A DNA stretch of 64,000 bases from Allobosea psychrotolerans (GCF_002917105.1 NZ_PQFZ01000003.1:406520-470519), one strand, 5' to 3'; numbered from the stretch's first letter, positions 45,901 through 55,750 are shown. Made by a program: numbers and translations. The notes: a model not told the origin generated them from the letters alone.

Positions 45901-46066
45901 GGCTCGCGCCGGGCATGCGGGCGCTGACATTGATCGTCGGGAAATCGACGCGCGGCAGCGCCGCGACCGGCAATTGCTTGAAGGCGAAGAAGCCGAAGAT
46001 CAGGAAGGTCGCCATGATCAACGTCGTCATCACCGGACGACGAATGCAGGCCTCGGGCAGGTTCAT
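42923..46066 (-). CDS. RND multidrug efflux permease, MdtB/MdtC-like
   Basis: A 1047-residue inner-membrane proton/drug antiporter of the HAE1 RND family. N-terminal MNLPEACIRRPVMTTLIMATFLIFGFFAFKQLPV is typical of the MdtB/MdtC branch. The proton-relay pair is in LAVGFVVDDAIVMLENIIRHIE of helix 4, and the second half mirrors the first (ILVIYIILGILYESFIHPI, GILMLVGIVKKNAIMMVDFA). The ATG at 46066 shares its A with the stop codon of the adaptor gene (TGATG), so translation is coupled. Only one permease is present, unlike the mdtBC pair. No outer-membrane channel gene follows; a terminator does. Confidence 0.95.
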   Translation of the reverse strand: MNLPEACIRRPVMTTLIMATFLIFGFFAFKQLPVAALPRVDFPTINVSARMPGASPETMASSIAAPLEREFASISGITSMSSVSQQGSTSITLQFDLNRNIDGAALDVQAALSATARRLPPELPTPPSFRKVNPADTPILFMVLTSATKPLYEVHEFGENVLQQQISQLNGVAQVNIFGAQKYAVRVKINPDAVSSRGLALSDVRTAIAAANSNSPVGTLNGENQRLTLGATGQMERAGEYGNLIVAQKNGVPIRLEDLATVYDSVENDQTASWYNGQRSILLAVYRQSDANTVDVVDSIKARLESYRSQLPAAIELHALNDRSIPIREAVEDVEFSLVVAIALVIMVIFLFLKSLAATVIPTLALPISLIGTFAIMHALGYSLDNISLLALTLAVGFVVDDAIVMLENIIRHIEMGKKPFQAALDGSREIGFTILSITISLVAVFIPVFFMGGVVGKVFAEFAGTIAASIIVSGFVSLTLTPMLCARFLKAHDHHKKPNILERVFEAGFQAMLDAYRWTLDWVLKARVLMLIFTLGTVWVSASLYTSIPKGFFPTEDTGLLRASTEGPPDTSFEAMAERQQRVSAIVKADPAVDYLNANIGGFNATSNGFMFISLKPKEQRDKAEVVIARLRRATAEVPGITAVFQQVQNINLNAGRSSRAQYLYSLQGPDLNQLFTYAPLMQQRLSQIPQLRDANIDLQLRNPQLSIDIDRERAASLGITSDQIRQALGNAFGSRQIATIFTPATDYQVIMEADRIYQQDPGVLSRLQLKAANGLNVPLESVATIKPSVGPLAVNRISQQPAVTISFNTAPGISLGDAVNAIRAAERDVNLPATIVTSFAGSAQLFQDALKGQGLLIFAAILVIYIILGILYESFIHPITILSGLPSAGLGALLALEYFGMDLSVIAIIGILMLVGIVKKNAIMMVDFAIERRKMGDDALSAIREAALVRFRPIMMTSFAAIFGVLPIALGHGAGAELRQPLGIAVVGGLMVSQLLTLYITPVVYFYLDKVDSWLSGRNRRDSQQDMLVPGVPVAVPQAVHKPEL

Positions 46067-47307
46067 CAGCCGGCACTCCCGCGCTGAGAGGTCTGGTTGC
46101 TCGGCACCTGCTGGCCGCCGCGATTGCGTTCGATCGTGCGGGCGCCGTTGGTCAGCAGCAGCGCGCCGTCGACCACGACCGCCTCGCCACCCGTCAGGCC
46201 CGAGGCGAGCACGACGCGCCCGTCGACGGTGCGGTCGAGCACGACGGTACGCGCTTTGGCAATGTTGTCTTCGATGACGAAGACGAAGGGGCCGTTCTGG
46301 CCGTTCTGAACGGCCTCGCGCGGCACGGTCAGCGCATCGGGCTCGACGCGCAAGGTGACGCGGATCTGGCAGAGTGCGCCCGGCCAGAGCACCTCGGCTG
46401 CGTTGTCGAAGATGGCACGCAGCTGGATCGTTCCGGTGGTGGCGTCGACCGTGTTATCGACCACGGCGATCTTGCCCTCGACGCCCTTGGCGACGCCTTG
46501 CTGCGTTGCCAGCACCGTGGCCGTGTCGGCGTTCATCGCGGCGCGGATCGCCGGCAGATGGCGCTGGGGCAGGGCGAAGCTGGCATAGATCGGGTCGATC
46601 TGGTTGATCGTCGCCAAGGCGCCGGAGGTATCGCCGACCTTGGCGATGTTGCCCTCCTTCAGCGCCGCGACGCCGATGCGGCCCGAAACCGGCGAGACGA
46701 TGGTGTAGTAGCTGAGTTGGACCTTCAGCCCGTCGACCGCCGCCTCGCCGCCGCGGATCGAGGCCCGCAAGGTCGCGGCTGCGGCACGCGCGGTCTCGAG
46801 CCGCTGGTCGGTTGCGAAGTCGCGCTTGGCAAGTTCCTCGGCGCGGCGCAGATCGGCCTCGGCGGAGACCAGTGAGGCCTTGTCGCGCACGACATTCGCC
46901 TCGGCCTGCCTGAGCTGCGTTTCGAGCTGGCGGGAATCGAGCCGGAAGAGCAGGTCGCCCTTCTTGACGTAGTCGCCGTCCTTGAAGCCGACTTCCATGA
47001 TCTGGCTTTCGACGCGGGAGCGTACCGTGACGGCCGATAGCGTCTGCACCGTGCCGATGGCGTCGAGCCGCACGGGCATCGGCATCCGCTCGGCCTTGGC
47101 GGTAACGATCGTCACTGGCGGGCGTTGCGGGGCTGCTGCGCGCTGCGCGGGCTGCGCGGCTTCCGTCAGAGGCGGTATGACCTTGCCGTAGGGTATCTTG
47201 TCGAGAGGCCATGGCACCGGCTTGCCGGCATAGTGAAAACCCGCGCCTGCGCCGACGGCGCCGACAACGGCCAAAAGAGCCACGCGCCCAAAAGTCAGAA
47301 CTGCCAT
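46066..47307 (-). CDS. RND efflux periplasmic adaptor, MdtA-like
   Basis: A 413-residue membrane-fusion protein. An N-terminal membrane anchor (LTFGRVALLAVVGAVGAGAGFHY) precedes a barrel-sandwich domain (VRLDAIGTVQTLSAVTVRSRVESQIMEVGFKDGDYVKKGDLLFRLDSRQLE), an alpha-hairpin with coiled-coil character (about 120-190), and the returning lipoyl half (LSYYTIVSPVSGRIGVAALKEGN). I chose ATG 47307 (MAVLTFGRVALL), preceded by AAGG; a frame from 47394 has no membrane-protein character. It links the RND permease to an outer-membrane channel encoded elsewhere. Confidence 0.92.
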   Translation of the reverse strand: MAVLTFGRVALLAVVGAVGAGAGFHYAGKPVPWPLDKIPYGKVIPPLTEAAQPAQRAAAPQRPPVTIVTAKAERMPMPVRLDAIGTVQTLSAVTVRSRVESQIMEVGFKDGDYVKKGDLLFRLDSRQLETQLRQAEANVVRDKASLVSAEADLRRAEELAKRDFATDQRLETARAAAATLRASIRGGEAAVDGLKVQLSYYTIVSPVSGRIGVAALKEGNIAKVGDTSGALATINQIDPIYASFALPQRHLPAIRAAMNADTATVLATQQGVAKGVEGKIAVVDNTVDATTGTIQLRAIFDNAAEVLWPGALCQIRVTLRVEPDALTVPREAVQNGQNGPFVFVIEDNIAKARTVVLDRTVDGRVVLASGLTGGEAVVVDGALLLTNGARTIERNRGGQQVPSNQTSQRGSAG

Positions 47308-47514
47308 GTCAAGCCTTGCGCCAGAGGGAGGACGAGCCTCTGATCCCAACCAAACGGTTGTCCCCAAACCGTTACCGCCGCAAGCATTTAGCATGCCGAC
47401 GCTGGGTCAGGGGCGCAAGCAGTAAACACGGTTTATCGCGGCATGTAGCGAGGAAGTGACAGGCGTCCAGACGGGATATATCAGGCCCGCGAATCGTCTC
47501 TGGCGTGCGTCGTC

Positions 47515-47925
47515 TCAGACGACCGCGAGGACCACCCCGACCCACATCAGGAACAGGATCAGTACGCCGAGCGCGAACACGCCGGCGCGCGGCTTCATCG
47601 CGTTCGAGCCGACATGGATCAATGTGTGGACGACGCGGCTGGCGACGAAGGCCCAGGCCAGCCCCGCCATCGCATAGCCGCTCGCGCCGACCTCCATCGC
47701 CAGCATGATCAATGCGAAGAAGACGACCGGTGTCTCGAACTGGTTCGAGAAATTCGCTGCCGCCAACCGGGCGGGTTCGGGATAGCCCTCGCTGGAGACG
47801 GCGACATCGGCCAGGCGCACCTGCTTGCTCTTGAAGGCAGCCTGGCGGCGCAGGAAGACGATGACGAGCACCACGAAGATCCAAAGGATCATCGCCAAGG
47901 TGGGGTAGACCAGCTTCAACGTCAT
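47515..47925 (-). CDS. MAPEG family membrane protein
   Basis: A 136-residue, four-helix membrane protein of the MAPEG superfamily (membrane-associated proteins in eicosanoid and glutathione metabolism). The family block RLAAANFSNQFETPVVFFALIMLAMEVG and RVVHTLIHVGSNAMKPRAGVFALGVLILFLMW are clear; NQFE and RVVHTLIH are the conserved core. Bacterial members are often glutathione-dependent but their role is mostly unknown. The ATG at 47925 (MTLKLVYPTLAMILW) is preceded by GGGAGCG. Upstream lies the tandem hairpin module after guaB. Confidence 0.88.
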   Translation of the reverse strand: MTLKLVYPTLAMILWIFVVLVIVFLRRQAAFKSKQVRLADVAVSSEGYPEPARLAAANFSNQFETPVVFFALIMLAMEVGASGYAMAGLAWAFVASRVVHTLIHVGSNAMKPRAGVFALGVLILFLMWVGVVLAVV

Positions 47926-47980
47926 CGCGCGCTCCCGTTCGGCTTTCCTGAGGCTACGTACAGGCTGTGCTAGAGCCAAA

Positions 47981-48095
47981 TGATTTGAGCTGGGATCACA
48001 GAGTGATCCCAGCTCAAATCAGAATCCGTCTTTCATCTAAGAGTGGAGAGCAGGATCGATTGCGAAAAACCGGCTTCCACTTTTTCGCATCCTGC
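47981..48095. repeat. Composite hairpin module, copy 1
   Basis: Two hairpins in order. The first has arms TGATTTGAGCTGGGATCAC and its exact complement around an AGA loop (47981-48021, 19-bp stem). The second has GCAGGAT...TGCGAAAAA then TTTTTCGCATCCTGC (about 48050-48095). They are joined by GAATCCGTCTTTCATCTAAG. Confidence 0.92.
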
Positions 48096-48106
48096 AAGAG
48101 CCGGAT

Positions 48107-48220
48107 GATGTCAGATGGGATCACTTGATGATCCCATCTGACATCTGAATCCGTCTCTCATCAAAGAGTGAGAGCAGGATCTAATGCGAAAAACCGGCTT
48201 CCACTTTTTCGCATCCTGCT
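48107..48220. repeat. Composite hairpin module, copy 2
   Basis: Tandem repeat of the module at 47981 with a period of 125 bases. Its first stem is GATGTCAGATGGGATCA with its exact complement around a 5-base loop (48107-48145). The joint is GAATCCGTCTCTCATCAAAG and the second hairpin (48173-48220) is nearly identical to copy 1. It lies just beyond the guaB stop and can serve as its terminator. Confidence 0.92.
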
Positions 48221-48227
48221 CTCGCGC

Positions 48228-50040
<1,813 letters not shown>

Positions 50041-51480
50041 ATGCAGCGTGCCAAGCTCCTGCCCCTGATCGTCGCTTGCGCGCTGTTCATGGAGAACACC
50101 GACTCCACGGTGATCGCGACCTCGCTGCCGGTGATCGCGCAATCGCTGGGCGAGGATCCGATCGCGCTGAAGCTGGCGCTGACCTCCTATCTCGTCAGCC
50201 TCGCCGTATTCATCCCGATCTCGGGCTGGATGGCCGACCGCTATGGCGCACGCACGGTCTTCAGGGCGGCGCTTTGCGTCTTCATGGCCGGCTCGGTGCT
50301 GTGCGCCTTGTCGAATTCGCTCGGAGCCTTCGTCGGGGCGCGCTTCATCCAGGGCATGGGCGGGGCGATGATGGTGCCGGTCGGTCGGCTCGTGATCCTG
50401 CGCAGCGTCGAGAAATCGGAACTCGTCAGTGCGCTTGCCTATCTCACCGTGCCGGCGCTGGTCGGCCCTGTCGTCGGACCGCCGCTGGGCGGCTTCATCA
50501 CCACCTATTTCGACTGGCGCTGGATCTTCTTCATCAACATTCCGATAGGCCTCGTCGGCATCGTGCTGTCGAGCCTGTTCTTCGAGGACATACGCGAGGA
50601 GGATGTCGCACCGCTCGACATCCGCGGCTTCATTCTGTCCTCGTTCGGCTTCGCCAGCCTGATGCTGGGCCTGGCCACGGGCGGGCGCCATCTGGTGCCG
50701 GAGGCGGTCTCCTATGCCTGCGTTGCAGCCGGCGTCGTGGCGCTGACCGCCTACTGGTTCCATGCGCGCAACGTCGCCTATCCCGTGCTCAACCTGTCGC
50801 TGCTGCGGATTCCGACCTTCCGCATCGGCGTGGTCGGCGGTTCGATCTTCCGCACCGGCATCGGCGCCATTCCCTTCCTGCTGCCGCTGATGCTGCAGCT
50901 CGGCTTCGGTCTCGACGCCTTGCAATCGGGGCTGATCACCTTCGCCTCGGCCGCTGGCGCGCTGATCATGAAGACGCTCGCCAGGACGATCCTGGCCCGC
51001 TTCGGATTCCGCAACGTGCTGGCAGTCAACGCGCTGTTGGGCGCGGCGTTTCTGGCGGCGTCGGGCCTGTTCACGCCGCTGACGCCGCATTGGCTGATGC
51101 TCTCGGTCCTGCTGATCGGCGGCTGCTTCCGTTCGCTGCAATTCACCGGCATCAACGCATTGAGCTATGCCGACGTCTCCAATCGCGAGATGTCGAGCGC
51201 GACCAGCTTCTCCAGCGTCGCCCAGCAATTGTCGCTGAGCGTCGGCGTTACCATCGGCGCCTTCGCGCTCGAGACGGCCAACGCCTTCAATGGCGGCAAG
51301 GCGCTGGGAGCAGGCGATTTCTGGCCGGCCTTCGCGCTGGTCGGGCTGGTTTCGGCCTCGTCGGCGTTCTGGATGGTGCGGCTTGCACCGGACGCCGGCG
51401 CGGAGGTTTCGGGCCACGCTCCGTTCAGCGCGCGCAGGGCGACGGCAGAGGCGATCGCGGACCAGAAGCCGCTGGAGTAG
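50041..51480 (+). CDS. MFS drug exporter, DHA2 (EmrB-like) type
   Basis: A 479-residue transporter with about 14 hydrophobic segments, the DHA2 drug:proton antiporter layout. Visible marks are FMENTDSTVIATSLPVIAQSLG in helix 1 (with the acidic residue of this family), GWMADRYGARTVFRAALCVF in the helix 2-3 loop and the motif C-like VGPVVGPPLGGFITTYFDWRWIFFINIPIG. The ATG at 50041 (MQRAKLLPLIVACALF) is chosen over 49993 because the extra 16 residues add nothing; neither has a strong ribosome site. No adaptor protein is adjacent, so it likely exports into the periplasm. Confidence 0.88.
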   Translation: MQRAKLLPLIVACALFMENTDSTVIATSLPVIAQSLGEDPIALKLALTSYLVSLAVFIPISGWMADRYGARTVFRAALCVFMAGSVLCALSNSLGAFVGARFIQGMGGAMMVPVGRLVILRSVEKSELVSALAYLTVPALVGPVVGPPLGGFITTYFDWRWIFFINIPIGLVGIVLSSLFFEDIREEDVAPLDIRGFILSSFGFASLMLGLATGGRHLVPEAVSYACVAAGVVALTAYWFHARNVAYPVLNLSLLRIPTFRIGVVGGSIFRTGIGAIPFLLPLMLQLGFGLDALQSGLITFASAAGALIMKTLARTILARFGFRNVLAVNALLGAAFLAASGLFTPLTPHWLMLSVLLIGGCFRSLQFTGINALSYADVSNREMSSATSFSSVAQQLSLSVGVTIGAFALETANAFNGGKALGAGDFWPAFALVGLVSASSAFWMVRLAPDAGAEVSGHAPFSARRATAEAIADQKPLE

Positions 51481-51504
51481 CGATTCGAGGATCGGCCTGC
51501 TGGA

Positions 51505-52419
51505 TCACCGCGAAGGCTGCGGCGCTGGGGGCATCTGTTCGATGTCTCCGGCGGGATTCCGCTTTCGCGCCGATTTGACGAGCACATCGGTGATGACGGC
51601 GGCCATGACGATGCTGCCGCCGATCCAGGCGGACAAGGACGGCTGCTCGCTGAAGGCCAGCCAAACCCATAGCGGTGCGAGCGGGTTTTCCATGCTGCCA
51701 ATCAGTGCCGAACGTGTCGCCGAGATCAGCCGTGTGCCGGTCGTCATGAGCAGCAGGCCCAAGCCGAACTGGACGGTGCCGAACAAGAACAGGTTGAACA
51801 GGCTTGTCGTCGTGACATGAGCGGGACTTGCAAAGGGCAAGGCGACGAATGTGCAGAGGAAGGCCGACAGGCAGGCCGCCGGCAGCATGGAGACATGCCG
51901 GTTCTTGCGGATGACCACCATCACCGCAGCATATGACAGCGCCATCCCGACTGCGAAGGCGTAGCCGGCGAGATGCCCGGCCGGTGCCTGCGGGTTCACG
52001 ATGATTGCAACCCCGGCAAGCGCCGCAATGCTCGCTGCCCACGTCGTCCAATCCTCCTTCTCGCCGGCGATGACGAGCGCGAGGACGGCGGTCATGAAGG
52101 GGATCGCGGCGTGGATCGTCATGACATCGGCGACCGGGGTCAGCCGCAGAGCATTGATGAAGCAGATCGTGGCGGTAGCCGACAGGATGGTGACCCACAG
52201 CCCGGGCCATCCCATCGCACGGACAGAACCCAGTAAATCACGCCGATGACGCCATGCGATATAGGCGCCCAAGAACACGCCGCCGAAGATTCCGCGCCAG
52301 AACAATATGGTCCAGACATCGTGATCGACCAGGCGCGTGAAATAGCCCGACAAGCTGTAGGCGAACGCGGACGCCACGATCAGCAGCGTGCCGAGCCATT
52401 TGTCCTTGTCCTGATGCAT
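51505..52419 (-). CDS. EamA/DMT family transporter
   Basis: A 304-residue drug/metabolite transporter with ten hydrophobic segments and two EamA domains. N-terminal WLGTLLIVASAFAYSLSGYFTRLVDHDVWTILFWRGIFGG and the second repeat SYAAVMVVIRKNRH...GSMENPLAPLWVWLAFSEQPSL show the internal duplication. AAGGGGAAG lies seven bases before the ATG at 52419. Such proteins export amino acids, sugars or nucleosides; the substrate is unknown. It is convergent with the MFS exporter. Confidence 0.9.
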   Translation of the reverse strand: MHQDKDKWLGTLLIVASAFAYSLSGYFTRLVDHDVWTILFWRGIFGGVFLGAYIAWRHRRDLLGSVRAMGWPGLWVTILSATATICFINALRLTPVADVMTIHAAIPFMTAVLALVIAGEKEDWTTWAASIAALAGVAIIVNPQAPAGHLAGYAFAVGMALSYAAVMVVIRKNRHVSMLPAACLSAFLCTFVALPFASPAHVTTTSLFNLFLFGTVQFGLGLLLMTTGTRLISATRSALIGSMENPLAPLWVWLAFSEQPSLSAWIGGSIVMAAVITDVLVKSARKRNPAGDIEQMPPAPQPSR

Positions 52420-52521
52420 CGAGCTTCCCCTTGCCCGGGAAAGCTCTAGCAGGCTCCTGGCACCGTTCTGTCAGGGGCGTTTCGAGGCTGCGAACAATGC
52501 GCCGCGCCGACCCCGCATGCC

Positions 52522-53316
52522 TCAAGGCTTCGCCACCATTCCCTGATGCTCAGGCTCGCGCTCATAGAGACGCTGGGTTTCCGCGAGAGCTTCGTCCAGC
52601 CGCGCGCCTGCACGGTAGGCCGACAGGCTCTCGGGCCGCGAGACGCCCGGCAGCAAGCGCGGGCAGGGTTCTTCGGCGCCGATCACCGTTCTGACCGGGA
52701 TCACGCCCGCCCAGACGGGGTGATCGTAATCCTCCTCGTCGTCGCCGACGCCCTTGGCGCGGGCCTTGGCCGAGGCCTCCTCGATGCGCATGCCGATGAC
52801 CATCGTGGCCTTGGTCTCCTGCGCGCTGATCGGGCGCAGCGTCCCAGCCCGGCCGGGATAGAAGCGGTTGACGACGCCGAGCAGTGCCCGTGCCTTCTCC
52901 TCGGGATCGTCGATGATCCGGGCCGTGCCGAAGCACATCGCCGAGCGGTAATTGGCGGAATGATTGAAGCCCGAGCGGGCCAGCACGAGCCCATCGAGAT
53001 GGGAAACGGTCAGGCAGGCGGGTGTTCCCGTGCGCAAATGGCGCAGCATGCGGCTGGCCGAGGAGCCGTGCCAGTAGAGGACATCGTCCTCGCGCCAGTG
53101 AATCGTGGGAGTGCAATAGGGCTGGCCGTCGAGCACATAGGCGACGTGACACAGAAGCCCCGCATCGAGGATGGCGAAGACGGCGGCCCGGTCGTAGCGG
53201 CCGCGGTCATGCAGGCGCCTCACCCGGTTGCGGCTGGTGATGGGGAAGGCATCGTCGATTTGAGCGTCTGTCACCGCACTTGCATCCTTCTGTCGTGCCT
53301 GTGCAATCTGCGGCAT
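52522..53316 (-). CDS. Pyridoxamine 5'-phosphate oxidase-related flavin-binding protein
   Basis: A 264-residue split-barrel flavoprotein of the PNPOx-like/NimA group (flavin-nucleotide-binding protein). The FMN barrel begins SRNRVRRLHDRGRYDRAAVFAILDAGLLCHVAYVLDGQPYCTP and contains LYWHGSSASRMLRHLRTGTPACLTVSHLDGLVLARS. The C-terminus adds an Arg-rich helix absent from true PNPOx. The start codon at 53316 overlaps the start of the divergent MocR gene (shared CATG), so one of the two may really begin further in; a GTG at 53274 is an option here. The neighbour, a PLP-binding MocR regulator, probably controls it, suggesting a link to vitamin B6 or amino-compound metabolism. Confidence 0.87.
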   Translation of the reverse strand: MPQIAQARQKDASAVTDAQIDDAFPITSRNRVRRLHDRGRYDRAAVFAILDAGLLCHVAYVLDGQPYCTPTIHWREDDVLYWHGSSASRMLRHLRTGTPACLTVSHLDGLVLARSGFNHSANYRSAMCFGTARIIDDPEEKARALLGVVNRFYPGRAGTLRPISAQETKATMVIGMRIEEASAKARAKGVGDDEEDYDHPVWAGVIPVRTVIGAEEPCPRLLPGVSRPESLSAYRAGARLDEALAETQRLYEREPEHQGMVAKP

Positions 53317-54757
53317 GACATTGGCTCATAAAAGAACCAATCTTGTGCTGAAAAAGCCAACCAATCTGCCGGATTGGTCGACGCTCATACCGGTGCTGCC
53401 AGGCGAGGGGCCTCGCACGAGAGAGCTCTACGCGGCGATCCGGCGGTTGATTGAAGCCGGCGCCGTGCCGGCCGGGGCCAAGCTGCCGACGACGCGCGAT
53501 CTCGCCGGGCGCTTCGGCCTCTCGCGCGCTTCGGCGGTCGCGGCCTTCGAGATGCTGACGGCGGACGGTTTCGCCGAGGCCAGGGTCGGCGCGGGAACCT
53601 TCGTCGCGGCGCAAGTCCCGCATCTGCCGGTGGCGGCCGTCAAGGATCGCGGGCCGGATCTCGAGGTCCCGCCGCCTCTGCCTTGTGCGCTCGGCGTAGC
53701 CACGCCCGATGCGCGCACGCTGCGGGTGTTCCGGAGCCTCCTGGCGCGGCGCCTGGCGCGGCCCGGCCCGGAGCATTTTCACTATGGCGATCCGCGTGGC
53801 GGGCTCGCGCTTCGCCAAGCCATCGCCGCTTATCTGCGCTCGGCGCGGGGCGTCCGCTGCGATGCGGAGCAGATCATCGTGACCTCGGGCTCCCAGCAGG
53901 GGCTCGATCTGCTGATCCGCGCTGCGATCCGCCCAGGTGACGCCGTCTGGATCGAAGATCCCTGCTATCCCATGGCGCATGCGGCGCTCGCCAATTCCGG
54001 CGGCCATGTCGTCGGCGTACCCGTCGATTCCGAGGGGCTGGATCCGGCTCTCGGCGAGGCGCTCTGTCCGCGAGCGCGGGCCGTCTACGTCACGCCCTCG
54101 CATCAGTTTCCGCTTGGCATCACGATGACGATGCGCCGCCGCCTGGCCCTGATCGACTGGGCGCGGCGCAACGAGGCCTGGATCATCGAGGACGACTACG
54201 ACAGCGAGTTCCGCTATGCCGGGCCGCCGCTCACCGCCTTGCAGGGCATGGATGCCGAGCGCCGTGTCGCCTATCTCGGCACCTTCTCAAAAGTGCTGTT
54301 TCCAGGGTTGAGGGTCGGCTACGCCGTCGTGCCGGAGCCGCTGCTCGATGCCGTGCTCGAGTTGCGCGCTCGCACGGACAGGCATCCGCCGAGCCTGGCC
54401 GAAGGCGCGCTGGCGGATCTGCTGAACGAGGGCCATTTCGCCGCGCATCTGCGCCGCAGCCGCCGGCGGGTCCATGCGGCACGCGATGCGCTGGTGGCGG
54501 GACTTCAGGCTTCCCGCGCCGGCGCTCTGGATGTGACCGTGCCGGAGCAGGGGCTGCATCTGGTGGCGAAGCTCATATCCGCGCGCCGCGATGTCGAGAT
54601 CGTCGCGGCCGCGAAGGCGGCAGGCGTCGGCGCGCGGGCGCTGTCCTCGATGTTCGTGACGGCCCAACCGCAGCAGGGGCTGGTCCTGGGATTTTCAGGG
54701 TTTGCGGATGACGAACTGCGCGCTGCGGCGGCCAGGCTCGATGCGCTCCTCAGGTGA
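53315..54757 (+). CDS. MocR/PdxR family regulator (GntR-HTH with aminotransferase domain)
   Basis: A 480-residue fusion of a GntR winged helix (about 30-100: TRELYAAIRRLIEAGAVPAGAKLPTTRDLAGRFGLSRASAVAAFEML) and a class I aminotransferase-like PLP domain (HFHYGDPRGGLALRQAIAAYL, VTSGSQQGLDLLIRA, EDDYDSEFRYAG). The PLP lysine is in YLGTFSKVLFPGLRVGY. Such proteins sense PLP or a PLP-amino compound and regulate vitamin B6 or amino-acid genes. The annotated ATG overlaps the divergent gene's start, and two direct repeats AACCAATCT (53335 and 53359) lie inside the first 20 codons. The true start may therefore be the GTG at 53345. Confidence 0.92.
   Translation: MTLAHKRTNLVLKKPTNLPDWSTLIPVLPGEGPRTRELYAAIRRLIEAGAVPAGAKLPTTRDLAGRFGLSRASAVAAFEMLTADGFAEARVGAGTFVAAQVPHLPVAAVKDRGPDLEVPPPLPCALGVATPDARTLRVFRSLLARRLARPGPEHFHYGDPRGGLALRQAIAAYLRSARGVRCDAEQIIVTSGSQQGLDLLIRAAIRPGDAVWIEDPCYPMAHAALANSGGHVVGVPVDSEGLDPALGEALCPRARAVYVTPSHQFPLGITMTMRRRLALIDWARRNEAWIIEDDYDSEFRYAGPPLTALQGMDAERRVAYLGTFSKVLFPGLRVGYAVVPEPLLDAVLELRARTDRHPPSLAEGALADLLNEGHFAAHLRRSRRRVHAARDALVAGLQASRAGALDVTVPEQGLHLVAKLISARRDVEIVAAAKAAGVGARALSSMFVTAQPQQGLVLGFSGFADDELRAAAARLDALLR
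53335..53367. promoter_or_regulatory. Direct repeats, candidate MocR operator
   Basis: AACCAATCT at 53335-53343 and again at 53359-53367, start to start 24 bases, flanked by the inverted ATTGG at 53319 and 53373. Paired direct repeats of this spacing are typical of MocR/PdxR sites. They lie between the divergent genes, or just inside the MocR frame if it begins at 53315. Confidence 0.55.
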
Positions 54758-54789
54758 CGTGGCCTTGGCGGGAAACATCGGGCGCGCGG

Positions 54790-55749
54790 CTAGATGGCGT
54801 CGAGCGGCCACAGCATGCGTTCGAGCTCGGCCAGTGTCGCCGCCTTTTCGTGCCAGTCCGGGATGGCGATCTTGCGCATGGGATCGCTGGCGCGATGCAG
54901 GAAGGTCAGCGTCAATAACCGCCGCGTCAGGGCCGGATCGATCTCGGCGGGCGGATAGCCGAAACCCTGCAGCAGGCTCCGCACGCGGCCCGGTCGCCCC
55001 TCGGTCATGAAGGCGCTGGGGCCCAGAAGATCGTATTCGCTCCAGCCGGCGAGGACGTCTCCGAAATCGAAGAGGCCGGCGAGCCGCCAGCCATCACCAT
55101 CGGGCTCGAGCAGGAAATTCTCGGGGATGTATTCGCCGGTCAGGATGACGGGGGCAGCATCCATCGGGATCAGGACCGGGGCGGCGGCGATCAGCGCATC
55201 GAGTTCGTCCCAGTATTTCTCCGGCAATCCCAAGCGGATCTGGCGCGTCCGGCAGCCCGCGATCTGTCGGGACATGAACGCGGCCCAGCCGGGTTCGATG
55301 AGCGCGAGCTCGCCGATCGGCGCCCGCTGGACCTGAGCGATCGTCTCCCCGATCTGGCGGAGAACGATCTCCTTCCAGCTTTCGGGCAGGAGCGGCCAGA
55401 CGTCCGAGCCGAGCGTGCCGCTGAGGCGGGTCATCGCGAGATAGGGCCACTGATCCCGCTCGCCTTCGAGGACGATCTCAGGCGTGGGGATATCGAGCCG
55501 CCCGCGCAATTGCTTCAGCGTGATGCGCTCGGAGATGAACTGGCTTCTGAGGGCGGGGGGAAAGATCTTCAGGACCAGATCCGGGCCGAGACCCAGGACG
55601 AGATTGGTACCCGTGGCAAAGATATGAGGATTGTCCGCAGGCAAGCCATGGCTGCGCGCGATGTCGAGCGCTGCCGGCAACCAGCCTGCCGTCTCCTCAC
55701 GCCAGGCCGCGAAAGCCTGCCCGGTCTCCAGCAATGGAAGGCCCGTCAT
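54790..55749 (-). CDS. Aminoglycoside phosphotransferase-family kinase
   Basis: A 319-residue kinase-like protein of the APH/choline-kinase superfamily. N-lobe NPHIFATGTNLVLGLGPDLVLKIFPP contains the ATP-binding lysine. The catalytic loop reads ILTGEYIPENFLLEPDGDG and the metal loop GLFDFGD. The usual HGD catalytic aspartate is Glu here, with the Asn (PENF) kept. The ATG at 55749 (MTGLPLLETGQAFAAW) comes one base after the rlmE stop (TGA G ATG), so it is co-translated with rlmE; a longer frame overlaps rlmE. Substrate unknown; antibiotic resistance should not be assumed. Confidence 0.85.
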   Translation of the reverse strand: MTGLPLLETGQAFAAWREETAGWLPAALDIARSHGLPADNPHIFATGTNLVLGLGPDLVLKIFPPALRSQFISERITLKQLRGRLDIPTPEIVLEGERDQWPYLAMTRLSGTLGSDVWPLLPESWKEIVLRQIGETIAQVQRAPIGELALIEPGWAAFMSRQIAGCRTRQIRLGLPEKYWDELDALIAAAPVLIPMDAAPVILTGEYIPENFLLEPDGDGWRLAGLFDFGDVLAGWSEYDLLGPSAFMTEGRPGRVRSLLQGFGYPPAEIDPALTRRLLTLTFLHRASDPMRKIAIPDWHEKAATLAELERMLWPLDAI

Positions 55750-55750
55750 C

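Noticed and set aside
42923-47307. A complete tripartite efflux operon
   Set aside because: Only adaptor and one permease are present; a terminator follows the permease and no TolC-type gene is in the window.
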